A stretch of DNA of 64,000 nt, taken from Streptacidiphilus sp041262165. GTDB taxonomy: Bacteria; Actinomycetota; Actinomycetes; Streptomycetales; Streptomycetaceae. Positions 41,762-50,100 of this stretch are shown here, one piece after another. The notes beneath the pieces were generated by a model. The model saw only the letters and a program-made list of their open reading frames with translations. It was not told the DNA's origin and did not search any database. The stretch's first letter is position 1. Every line of letters begins with the position of its first letter. The stretch spans positions 121,586-185,585 of the forward strand of contig NZ_JBGCBY010000015.1 of assembly GCF_041262165.1 (NCBI RefSeq). Reading direction: 5' to 3'. The position numbers were made by a program, and so were the translations under genes.

Positions 41762-42035
41762 GCCGTGCCGGGGTGGTCCTCGAGGGGCTTGCCCCCCGCA
41801 CACGGTCGTCCACGCACTCGCCGGGCCTGCGCGGGATGGCGCTGGTGGGTCTTGAGCCGCGTGTGGCACGCCGCGCGCTGCGTGTCCGGCACGGTGGAGT
41901 CATCGGGCCGAGCGGGAGAGCCGGAGTTATCCCGCAATCACTGGATATCCTCTGGTGAGACCAGGCACCCCGCCTTGTCGATCACTACTAGGAATGAGTG
42001 CGCACGGTGTACGAGCTGAACCGGGTCCGCCTGTA
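41762..42035. repeat. Right copy (R2) of the 270-bp imperfect direct repeat
   Basis: Homologous to 37802-38072, at roughly four-fifths identity by eye. Its right end contains the start of the intact SMC-like gene (GTG 41998, preceded by AGGA). Together R1 and R2 bracket the lectin and STAND genes. Confidence 0.8.
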
Positions 42036-45000
42036 CTCCATCGGCCCTGCCGGTGCGCGGTACGCCGACACCGTGCTCGACCTGAGCGGTGTCGGCGACC
42101 CCTGTCCCTCGCCCGCGCCCCGCCAACCCGGCTTCTTCGACGAGGAGCAGACCGGTCCGATCCGCCGCCCGGCCCCGGCCGGAGTGCTCTTCCTGGAGAA
42201 CGGCGGCGGTAAGTCGGTCCTGCTCAAGCTGATCTTCTCGGTGATGCTGCCGGGCCACCGTAACACCCTCGGCGGTGCCAGCTCCGGGGTGCTCCGCAAG
42301 TTCCTGCTCGCGGACGACTGCGGGCACGTCGCCCTGGAGTGGCAGCACACCCTCACCGGGGAGTCCGTGGTCGTCGGCAAGGTCAGCGAGTGGCGCGGCC
42401 GCCAGGTCTCCGCCGACCCGCGCAAGTTCGCCGAGGCCTGGTACTCCTTCCGGCCCGGTCCCGGCCTCAGCCTGGACTCCCTCCCGGTCGCCGAACGAGC
42501 GTCCCTGCTCCCCGCGCCGGGACAGGAGGCTCCCGCGGCGACCTCCCGGGGCCGTCGCCGGACCATGAAGGGCTTCCGCGACATCCTTACCGAGGCCGGC
42601 AAGGCCTACCCGGAGCTCGACCTCACCTGGGAGGAGGGCCACGACCGCTGGATCGACCACCTGGGCGGCCTCGGCCTCGATCCGGAACTGTTCCGCTACC
42701 AGCGTGAGATGAACGCGGACGAGGGAGAGGCCGCCGGCCTCTTCGCCGTGAAGAACGACGCCGACTTCACCGACCTGCTGCTCCGTGCCGTCACCGACAC
42801 CCGCGACACCGACGGCCTCGCCGACCTGGTCCACGGCTTCGCCGCCAAACTGGGCCGCCGGGCCGAGCTCACCGCCGAACGCGACTTCACCGCAGGCTCG
42901 CTGGACCTGCTGCACCGCATCACCGAGGCCGCCACCGCCCGCGAGTCCGTACGGGAGACGCACCGCGCCGCCGAGCGCCGCACCCGCCGACTCGCTCGCA
43001 CCCTCGCCGCCCGTGCCGTCGCCGAACGCGACCGTTCCCGCGAACTCGCCGCGCAGGTCGCCGAGGCCGCGACCACCGTCGCCGACGCCGAGGACGCCCG
43101 CACCCGCCAGTCGCTGGTCACCGCCGAGCTGACGCATCGTCATGCCAGCCTGGCCTTGGCCGCTGCGACCGGTACCGCCGCCGCCCTGCGCAAGGAACTC
43201 CTCGACGCCCGGACGCTACATGCCGCCTGGCAGGCAACGGAGTTGGTGCTGCGGCACCGCTCCGCCGCCGACCGCTCCGCTCGCGTCTCCGCCGCCATCC
43301 GCGAGGCCGAACGCGACGCCGCGCCGGCTCTCGCCGCCCGCACCCGCGCGGCGCGCGCCCTGGTCGGCGCCCTGGAGACGGCCGCCGACGCCGCCGAGAC
43401 CCAGGCGGACCGCGAGGAACAGCGCGCCGACGCGCTCCAGGCCGAGGGCGAGGCCGCGCGACGGGACGCCACCGCTGCCGCCACCGCCGCGCAGAAGGCC
43501 CGGAGCGAGACCGAGCACCTGCGCCAGCGTCTCAGCGAGGTCGAGCAGGAGACCCGGGCAGCGGTCCGCTCCGGCTGGATCGACGCCGCCGATCCCGACG
43601 CCGCCGCTGCGACCTCGGCTCGTGGAGACGGCGCTGCGATCGACCCCGCCCGCGCCGCCCTCGACGCCTCCGACGCGGAGAAGGACGCCACCGCCGCCTG
43701 GGAGCAGGCGCGCGCCGTCGCCGACCGGGCCGCAGGGCGTGCCCGCGAGGCCGCCGCCCGGGGCAACCGCGCCGAGCTCGCCGCCGCCCGCGCCAGCGAC
43801 GCCCTCGCCGCAGCCGAGGCCGCCCTGGCCGCCGAGCAGGACACCGCCGCCCGTCTCGCCGCCGACCCCCGCGCCGCCGAACTCCTCGGCGTCGGACCCG
43901 GCGAGCTGAGCGCGGAAGCCCTGGACCGCTCCGCGGATCCGCTGCGCGAGCTCATCGACGACTCGGTCACCGCCGCCGAACGCACCCTGTTCGAACTGCG
44001 CACCGCGGCCGCCGCCGACTCCCGCGTCCTCGCCGCCCTCGGCGATGGCGGCCTGCTGCCACCGGGCCCCGACGTGCTCGCCACCGTCGAGTACCTCGGC
44101 GAGCACGGCGTCCCCGCGCTGCCCGGCTGGCGCTACCTCGCCCAGTCGGTCGACCCGGCCGACCACGACCGCATCCTCGACGCCCGCCCGCAACTGGTCG
44201 ACGGCGTCATCGTCACCGACCCCGCAGCGCTCAGGCGCGCCCGCGAGATCCTCGCCGCCGCCGCGCTGCTGCCCCGCTCCGCCGTCGCGGTCGGCACTGC
44301 CGCCGCGCTGCTCGGCCCGGTTCGCGACAGCGATCCCGCCTTCAGCGACGTGTTCCTGGTCCCGCCGAACCCGGCCATGCACGACGAGAACGCCGCCGAC
44401 GAGGAGCGCCGCCAGCTTCGCGACCGCGCCACCGCCCGAGACGAGCAGATCCGCAGCCTCGCCGCCCGCCTCGGCGCGGACCGCCTCGTCGGCGGGCGCC
44501 TCGCCTCGTGGCGCGCCCGCTGCCCCGCCGGCCACCTCGCCGCCCTCGCCGCCGACGCCGAAGCCGCCCGTACCACCCTCGACCTGGCCCGGGCCGAGCT
44601 GACCACGGCCCGCACAGAACACCACGAGGCGGAGGCCGAGCACGCCGAGGCGTCCCGCCTGCGCGACGAGCGCGGCGAAGCGGCCCAGCAGGCCCGCCGC
44701 CGGGCCGACGCCCTCGCCGGGCTCGCCTTCCGGCTCCGCGAGCGCGCCAACTGGACCGGCCGCCTGCGCGAGCTCGCCGACGAGACCACTCAGGCCGAGC
44801 AGCGCCAGCAGCAGTGCACCGACCGCGCGCTCGCCGCCGACGAGGACCGCCGCGCCGCCCAGCGCGCCGCGGACGACGCCCGCCGCACCGTCCGCGCGCT
44901 CCGCGCCGAGCGCGCCGAACTCCCCAGCGCCGAACTCCCGGGCGCCGAAGCCGAAGCCGGCTCCGGCTCCGGCACCGACCTCCTCGACGGAACGGAAGGC

Positions 45001-46686
45001 ACCGCCTCCCTCCCGGCCCTCCGCGAAGCCCACCGCGCCGCCTCCCAGCTCTACGACCAGGTCGGTGTCGGCGCCGACCTGCGCGCCGAGCAGGCGCGCG
45101 CCGAGGGCGACGAGAGCGCCGCCCGCACCGAGCTCGACCGCCTCACCAACAAGGTCCGCACCCGTGCCGAGGAGCTCCTCACCAGCCCCGACGGCGCAGA
45201 CGGGCCCGGCCGCCAGGCCGCCGCCGCCCGTGCCGAGGACCTCGTCCAGACCATCGAGACCCGCGCCTCCGCCGCCAGCGAGCACCTCGGCCGCCTCCGC
45301 GGCGAAGCCGAACGCAGCGCCCCGGTGACCGGCGACGCCCACACCGAGCTCCCGGACGAGCTCGTCCCCGCCGACACCGAACACGCCCAGGGCCTGCTGC
45401 GCACCGCGACCAGCGAACTCGCCCGCCGCACCGACCTGCTGTCGGCGAGCCGGTCCGCCCACGGCGAGCTCCAGCACGCGCTGGAGGCCACCCAGCACGC
45501 CGCCGCCGAGTTCGACGAGACCGCCGCCCAGCTCCGCGACGGCCTCCGCGAACCCGCTCCCGCCGCACCTGACGCCAACGCCGAGGACGACGCGGCCCAG
45601 CCCTACCCCGGCACCCTCGCCGAGGCCCGCCAGGTCGCGGCCGACAGCCGCCGCGCCCTGCGCGCCGCAGGCGCCGACCTCGGCGCCGCCGACCTGGCCG
45701 TCCGTGACGCCGCGGACGCCCTGGTCAGGCACGCCAACGCGACCCGCTTCGAGGCCGTCCGCACCCCCGCCCGGCAGCAGGTCCGCGAGCTCCCGGCCTC
45801 GGTCCTGCCCGACCACGCAGTCGCCTGGGCGGCCGCCTTCGCCCCGCGCCTCCGGGTCCTCACCGACGAGCTGGAACAGCTCGAACGCAATCGCGACAGC
45901 ATCGTCGACCGCCTGCGCGGGCTGGTCGAGACCTCGCTCGCCACCCTGCGCGCCGCCCAGCGCCTCTCCCGCCTCCCCGAAGGACTGGGCGAGTGGTCGG
46001 GCCAGGAGTTCCTGCGCATCCGCTTCGAGGACCCCGACCACGCCGTCCTCACCGAACGCCTCGGCGAGGTGATCGACGAGGCCACCCGCGCCGCCGTCCG
46101 CCGCACCGGCGCCGCGAGCGGAGCCAGCGACTGGGGGCGCCGCGACGGTATGTCCCTGCTGCTGCGCGGTGTGCACGCGGCAGTCGAACCCAGGGGCGTG
46201 GCCGTGGAGATCCTCAAACCTGACGCCGTGCTCCGCGCCGAACGGGTCTCCGTCAGCCAGATGTCGGACGTCTTCTCCGGCGGCCAGCTGCTCACCGCGG
46301 CCATCGCGCTCTACTGCACGATGGCCGCGCTGCGCGCCAACGACCGCGGCCAGGCCAGGCTCGCCCACGCCGGAACGCTGTTCCTGGACAACCCCATCGG
46401 TCGCGCCAACGCGACGTACCTGATCGAGCTCCAGCGCGCCGTCGCCTCCGCCCTGGGGGTCCAACTCATCTACACCACCGGTCTCCTGGACGCCAACGCG
46501 CTCGCCGAGTTCCCGCTGATCATCCGGCTGCGCAACGACGCCGACCTTCGCGCCGGGCTCAAGTACATCTCCGTCGAGGAGCACCTGCGTCCCGGTTTGC
46601 CCTCGATCGACCCGGAGGACAGCGACATTCAGGGCGCGGTCACCGCCACCCGCATGTTCCGTCGCCCTGTGGAGGTTTCGGGCTGA
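41998..46686 (+). CDS. SMC/MukB-like ATPase of the condensin set
   Basis: The 1562-aa protein has an SMC-type ABC ATPase split by a very long coiled coil. The N-terminal head holds a shortened Walker A, LFLENGGGKSVLL (residues 64-76). Residues about 330-1300 are Ala/Glu/Arg-rich heptads with a break near 690-800 (LPGWRYLAQSVDPADHDRIL), which may be the hinge. The C-terminal head has the signature FSGGQLLTAAIALYC and a Walker B LFLDNPIGRAN that has Asn where the catalytic Glu usually stands, as in MukB/MksB/JetC proteins where D-N-P-F occurs. It would load onto DNA with the kleisin- and KITE-like partners. No JetD/MksG nuclease gene follows. GTG 41998 is the start. Confidence 0.75.
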   Translation: MRTVYELNRVRLYSIGPAGARYADTVLDLSGVGDPCPSPAPRQPGFFDEEQTGPIRRPAPAGVLFLENGGGKSVLLKLIFSVMLPGHRNTLGGASSGVLRKFLLADDCGHVALEWQHTLTGESVVVGKVSEWRGRQVSADPRKFAEAWYSFRPGPGLSLDSLPVAERASLLPAPGQEAPAATSRGRRRTMKGFRDILTEAGKAYPELDLTWEEGHDRWIDHLGGLGLDPELFRYQREMNADEGEAAGLFAVKNDADFTDLLLRAVTDTRDTDGLADLVHGFAAKLGRRAELTAERDFTAGSLDLLHRITEAATARESVRETHRAAERRTRRLARTLAARAVAERDRSRELAAQVAEAATTVADAEDARTRQSLVTAELTHRHASLALAAATGTAAALRKELLDARTLHAAWQATELVLRHRSAADRSARVSAAIREAERDAAPALAARTRAARALVGALETAADAAETQADREEQRADALQAEGEAARRDATAAATAAQKARSETEHLRQRLSEVEQETRAAVRSGWIDAADPDAAAATSARGDGAAIDPARAALDASDAEKDATAAWEQARAVADRAAGRAREAAARGNRAELAAARASDALAAAEAALAAEQDTAARLAADPRAAELLGVGPGELSAEALDRSADPLRELIDDSVTAAERTLFELRTAAAADSRVLAALGDGGLLPPGPDVLATVEYLGEHGVPALPGWRYLAQSVDPADHDRILDARPQLVDGVIVTDPAALRRAREILAAAALLPRSAVAVGTAAALLGPVRDSDPAFSDVFLVPPNPAMHDENAADEERRQLRDRATARDEQIRSLAARLGADRLVGGRLASWRARCPAGHLAALAADAEAARTTLDLARAELTTARTEHHEAEAEHAEASRLRDERGEAAQQARRRADALAGLAFRLRERANWTGRLRELADETTQAEQRQQQCTDRALAADEDRRAAQRAADDARRTVRALRAERAELPSAELPGAEAEAGSGSGTDLLDGTEGTASLPALREAHRAASQLYDQVGVGADLRAEQARAEGDESAARTELDRLTNKVRTRAEELLTSPDGADGPGRQAAAARAEDLVQTIETRASAASEHLGRLRGEAERSAPVTGDAHTELPDELVPADTEHAQGLLRTATSELARRTDLLSASRSAHGELQHALEATQHAAAEFDETAAQLRDGLREPAPAAPDANAEDDAAQPYPGTLAEARQVAADSRRALRAAGADLGAADLAVRDAADALVRHANATRFEAVRTPARQQVRELPASVLPDHAVAWAAAFAPRLRVLTDELEQLERNRDSIVDRLRGLVETSLATLRAAQRLSRLPEGLGEWSGQEFLRIRFEDPDHAVLTERLGEVIDEATRAAVRRTGAASGASDWGRRDGMSLLLRGVHAAVEPRGVAVEILKPDAVLRAERVSVSQMSDVFSGGQLLTAAIALYCTMAALRANDRGQARLAHAGTLFLDNPIGRANATYLIELQRAVASALGVQLIYTTGLLDANALAEFPLIIRLRNDADLRAGLKYISVEEHLRPGLPSIDPEDSDIQGAVTATRMFRRPVEVSG

Positions 46687-46748
46687 CTCCGGGCAGCTGA
46701 GCCAAAATCAGAACGTGTACCCATCAACGTCGGTACGATCATCGGAGC

Positions 46749-46909
46749 AAGACCGACCGGCACATGGGGGGTGGGTGGAGGAGGGGGTCGAGGGCCGAGT
46801 CTGGGCGGGGCGGAGGAGGGAGCCATTGCGGAGCACTGGCGACTGACGACAACCCGGTCAGGTGAGAGTCATCGGCCCGCGACGCCGCCCCCCATGTGCC
46901 GGTCGGTCC
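46749..46909. repeat. Copy B of the GACCGACCGGC inverted-repeat element
   Basis: Left arm 46749-46771 (AAGACCGACCGGCACATGGG...) and right arm 46888-46909 (...CATGTGCCGGTCGGTCC) are complementary over 21 bases. The 116-bp centre is G-rich on the left. It lies directly upstream of the DUF574 methyltransferase gene. Confidence 0.8.
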
Positions 46910-46946
46910 AAGGAGCAGGGACGACCGTACGCCTGGGGGAGGGCCC

Positions 46947-47786
46947 GTGCCGCAGGACCAGTCATGGATGGCCGACGCCGCTATGGGTTTCCGCCCGCCG
47001 ACCGACCTGCGGTCGGAGGTTCCCCACCCGGCGCGGGTCTACGACTGGCTGCTCGGCGGCAAGGACCACTTCCCCGCGGATCGCGTTGCCGGCGAGCGAC
47101 TGGTCGCCGCCGACCCGGCGATGCGGGTCGCCGCCCGGGCCAACCGGGCGTTCCTGCAGCGCGCCGTGCGGCACCTCGCCGCCGAGGGCATCGACCAGTT
47201 CCTCGACATCGGCACCGGCATCCCCGCGGCGGGGAACACCCACGAGATCGCGCAGGGCGTCAATCCGCAGTCCCGGGTGATGTACGTGGACAACGACCCG
47301 ATCGTGCTGGCCCACGCCCGCGCGCTGATGGCGGGCCCCGGTCACGGCGAGACCCGGGTCCTCCAGGCGGACCTGCGCGAGCCGCAGAAGATCCTCGCCG
47401 ACCCGGACACCCGCCACCTGCTGGATTTTGACCGCCCGGTGGCCCTGCTCCTCGTCGCCATCCTGCACTTCATCCCCGACGGCGACGATCCGTACGGCAT
47501 CGTCGCCGACCTGCTGGACATCCTCGCCCCTGGCAGCTACCTGGTCCTCACCCACGGCACCCTGGACTTCATGGCACCGGAGGTGGGCGAACGGGCCATC
47601 GCCGTCTACAACAACTCCGGCACCTCGGTCACCGGACGCAGCCACGCCGAGGTCAGCCGCTTCCTCGATGGCCTGGACGTGCTCCCGCCCGGCCTGGTGA
47701 CGGCCCCGTTCTGGCACCCGGAGACGCCCACCACGGCCGAGGACGCCCGCCTACCCCTCTACGCCGCCGTCGCCCGCAAGCCCTGA
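46947..47786 (+). CDS. SAM-dependent methyltransferase, DUF574/SAV2177 family
   Basis: The 279-aa protein matches a family expanded in Streptomyces: HPARVYDWLLGGKDHFPADR near the N-terminus, QFLDIGTGIPAAGNTHEIAQ (SAM-binding motif I), VMYVDNDPIVLAHARALM, and the late LLLVAILHFIPDGDDPYGIV plus GSYLVLTHGTLD. The substrate of these proteins is not established. GTG 46947 is chosen for its strong GGGGGAGGG site 4-8 bp upstream and because the conserved sequence begins soon after; a longer frame from 46896 runs into the inverted-repeat element. Confidence 0.85.
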   Translation: MPQDQSWMADAAMGFRPPTDLRSEVPHPARVYDWLLGGKDHFPADRVAGERLVAADPAMRVAARANRAFLQRAVRHLAAEGIDQFLDIGTGIPAAGNTHEIAQGVNPQSRVMYVDNDPIVLAHARALMAGPGHGETRVLQADLREPQKILADPDTRHLLDFDRPVALLLVAILHFIPDGDDPYGIVADLLDILAPGSYLVLTHGTLDFMAPEVGERAIAVYNNSGTSVTGRSHAEVSRFLDGLDVLPPGLVTAPFWHPETPTTAEDARLPLYAAVARKP

Positions 47787-47828
47787 AGCCCCCGAGTCCC
47801 GAGCCCCGAAACCTGAGCGCCCCCGGCC

Positions 47829-48068
47829 CTAGCGCTGCCGCAGGGTCCGCCGCCGCTGGACGTCCGCCTGGAAGGCGATGCCGACGTCCAGCAGGAACCA
47901 CGTCGTCGCGAAGATCCCGACCGCGGTCACTATCAGCGCGAGCAGGGTGAACGAGGTGTGCGCGACCGAGCCGACGACGGTGAACAGCAACGCGTTGAGT
48001 GTCAGTGCCAGGCTCACCAGCAACCGCACCCGTGCCCTCCGCGACCTGTCCGACACCCGACCCGCCAT
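47829..48068 (-). CDS. Small two-helix membrane protein
   Basis: The 79-aa protein starts with a basic cytoplasmic tail (MAGRVSDRSRRARVR) and has two hydrophobic helices at about 16-36 (LLVSLALTLNALLFTVVGSV) and 40-62 (FTLLALIVTAVGIFATTWFL), then ends in a charged tail, FQADVQRRRTLRQR. No family is recognised. It follows glpD in the same direction but lies beyond a strong hairpin, so it is probably transcribed separately. Confidence 0.55.
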   Translation of the reverse strand: MAGRVSDRSRRARVRLLVSLALTLNALLFTVVGSVAHTSFTLLALIVTAVGIFATTWFLLDVGIAFQADVQRRRTLRQR

Positions 48069-48177
48069 CGCAGCCCCCGTGGCTCGTACCCGCGCTCCCG
48101 CGTCCCTACCGGGAAAACCTGCCCACCCCCGGGCCCCTCATTCCCCGACCGCACCGATCCGGACACCGGTGTCGGGA

Positions 48178-48220
48178 CACGGGTGGAGGGGGAGGCCGAC
48201 AGCCACCCCCTCCACCCGTG
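48178..48220 (-). terminator. Hairpin downstream of glpD
   Basis: CACGGGTGGAGGGGG (48178-48192) and CCCCCTCCACCCGTG (48206-48220) form a perfect 15-bp stem with a 13-base loop. It lies about 135 bp past the glpD stop, beyond a tandem array, and is the likely end of the glycerol transcript. Confidence 0.6.
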
Positions 48221-48221
48221 C

Positions 48222-48353
48222 CGACCCGGCGCCCGCCCGACCCGGCGCCCGCCCGACCCGGCGCCGCCCGACCCGGCGCCGCCCGACCCGGCGCCGCCCG
48301 ACCCGGCGCCGCCCGACCCGGCGCCGCCCGACCCGGCGCCGCCCGATCCGGCG
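48222..48353. repeat. 15-bp tandem array directly after glpD
   Basis: About eight to nine units of CGACCCGGCGCCGCC run up to the glpD stop codon at 48354. The units nearest 48222 carry an extra CC; those in the middle are identical. Confidence 0.9.
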
Positions 48354-49955
48354 TCAGCCCTGCGGCTGCCCCGCCAGGAACGCCTCCACCTCGGCGCGCA
48401 CCTCCGGCGTGTCCAGCCCGCGCACGACCATCGTCGTGCGCCGACGCAGCACGTCGTCCGCCGTGTACGCCCACTCGTGCGCCGCCGCATAGGCGACCTG
48501 CGCCCACACGTCGGGCCCGTCCGCGTGGATCGGGCGGCCCAGCTCCGGGTTCTCCGCGATCAGCTGGGCGATCTCGAACGACAGGGTCCCGTAGTGCGTT
48601 GCCAGGTTCCGTGCGACCAGCGGGTCCATCCGCGTCCCCGGCTCGCGGTCGACCAGAAGCCGGTGCGCGACCGCGTTGGGGCTGGCGACACCGGGCAGCG
48701 GCACCGTACGCGGAATGGCCGAGATGTCCTCGGCCAACCCGGTCCCGGGCACGTGCGCCAGCTTCTCCAGCACGACCCGCCCGATGTGACGATACGTCGT
48801 CCACTTGCCCCCGGCCACGGACAGCATTCCGCCGCGGCCCTCGGTCACCACCGTCTCCCGCTTCGCCGCCGCGGTCTCACCCGGGCCGCCGGGCAGCACC
48901 CGCAGCCCCGCGAAGGAGTAGGTGACCAGGTCCCGGTCCAAGTGCTCGTCCTTGATGGCGTGCCCGGCCTCGCCGATGATCTGGTCGATGTCCGTCTCGG
49001 TCGGGCGCACGTCGGCGGGGTCGCCGGTGTACTCCTCGTCGGTGGTGCCCAGCAGGACGTGGTCCTCCCAGGGGATGGCGAAGGAGACCCGGTACTTGTC
49101 GATCGGAATGGTCAGCGCCGCACGCCACGGGGCTCGCCGCTTCATCACCACGTGCGCGCCCTTGGACAGCCGGATGCTCGGGGCCGAGCCCGCGTCCTCC
49201 ATCGTCCGCAGGTGGTCCACCCAGGGCCCGGTCGCGTTGAGCACCAGCCGCGCGTTGATCCCGAACTCGCTGCCGTCGAGGCGGTCCCGGAGATCGGCGC
49301 CGGTGACCCGACCGCCGGTACTGCCATTTCCCCCTGAAAAGCGCAATCCGGTCACCTCAGCGTGGTTGAGCACCACCGCGCCCGAGTCCACGGCCGCCCG
49401 CACCGTCATCACCGCGACCCGCGAGTCGTTCATCTGGTGGTCGCCGTAGACGGCCACAGACCGCAGCCCCTCCTGGCGCAGCGCCGGGACCTGCTGCAGC
49501 GCGTGCGCGGGCGTGGACACCCGGCCCATGCCGTCGCGGAAGGCCGACAGCGCGGAGTAGAGGAAGACCCCGGCGCCGAGCTTGGGAGCGCTGTGCGGGC
49601 CGCCCTTGTAGACCGGCACGAAGAAGGTGAGCGGGTTGACCAGGTGCGGGGCGACGTCGGTGGCCAGGGCCCGGCGCTCCTTGTGGTTCTCCGCGACCAG
49701 CTTCACCGCGCCGGTCTGCAGGTAGCGCAGGCCGCCGTGGACGAGCTTGGACGAGGCGCTGGAGGTGGCGCCGGCGAAGTCCCCGGCGTCCACCATGGCG
49801 ACCCGCAGCCCGGACTGGGCGGCGGTCCAGGCGACCGCCGTACCGAGGATGCCGCCGCCGATGACCAGCAGGTCGTAGGTGGCGCTGCTGAGCAGGTGCC
49901 GCGACTGCGCGCGGCCGGCGGAGTGGTTGGCGCCCAGGGTCGGGATCGTGTTCAT
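48354..49955 (-). CDS. glpD: Aerobic glycerol-3-phosphate dehydrogenase
   Basis: The 533-aa FAD enzyme oxidises glycerol 3-phosphate to dihydroxyacetone phosphate and passes electrons to the quinone pool at the membrane. It has the FAD-binding VIGGGILGTAVAW (glycines at 33-38), ATSSASSKLVHGGLRYL (family signature), NATGPWVDHL, LLGTTDEEYTGDP and SVAGGKWTTYRHIG. The C-terminal helical domain is complete. It is the last gene of the glpF-glpK-glpD run on the minus strand, 145 bp after glpK. Length and motifs are typical. Confidence 0.95.
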   Translation of the reverse strand: MNTIPTLGANHSAGRAQSRHLLSSATYDLLVIGGGILGTAVAWTAAQSGLRVAMVDAGDFAGATSSASSKLVHGGLRYLQTGAVKLVAENHKERRALATDVAPHLVNPLTFFVPVYKGGPHSAPKLGAGVFLYSALSAFRDGMGRVSTPAHALQQVPALRQEGLRSVAVYGDHQMNDSRVAVMTVRAAVDSGAVVLNHAEVTGLRFSGGNGSTGGRVTGADLRDRLDGSEFGINARLVLNATGPWVDHLRTMEDAGSAPSIRLSKGAHVVMKRRAPWRAALTIPIDKYRVSFAIPWEDHVLLGTTDEEYTGDPADVRPTETDIDQIIGEAGHAIKDEHLDRDLVTYSFAGLRVLPGGPGETAAAKRETVVTEGRGGMLSVAGGKWTTYRHIGRVVLEKLAHVPGTGLAEDISAIPRTVPLPGVASPNAVAHRLLVDREPGTRMDPLVARNLATHYGTLSFEIAQLIAENPELGRPIHADGPDVWAQVAYAAAHEWAYTADDVLRRRTTMVVRGLDTPEVRAEVEAFLAGQPQG

Positions 49956-50100
49956 GTGATGGTCCGACAGGCCGCGTGAGCGCAGGCCTGCCGTACTCCT
50001 CTCAAAGGTGTCTCAATGTGGTGCCGTGGTTGCGGGCGGGGCGCCGCCGCCGGTGATCAGCGCTGATCAGCGGGGGACGGCGGCGTCCCGCCCGTCCTGC

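Noticed and set aside
43216..46584. 1122-codon open frame antisense to the SMC-like gene
   Set aside because: It is Gly/Val-rich shadow sequence produced by high G+C in the coding strand; the plus frame has clear SMC motifs.
35274..46686. Canonical Wadjet (JetABCD) call
   Set aside because: No JetD-like gene is present and the first protein does not look like DUF3375, so only a general condensin-like label is supported.
48222..48353. Regular short repeats as a possible CRISPR array
   Set aside because: Units of 15 bp are contiguous with no spacers and no cas genes lie nearby.
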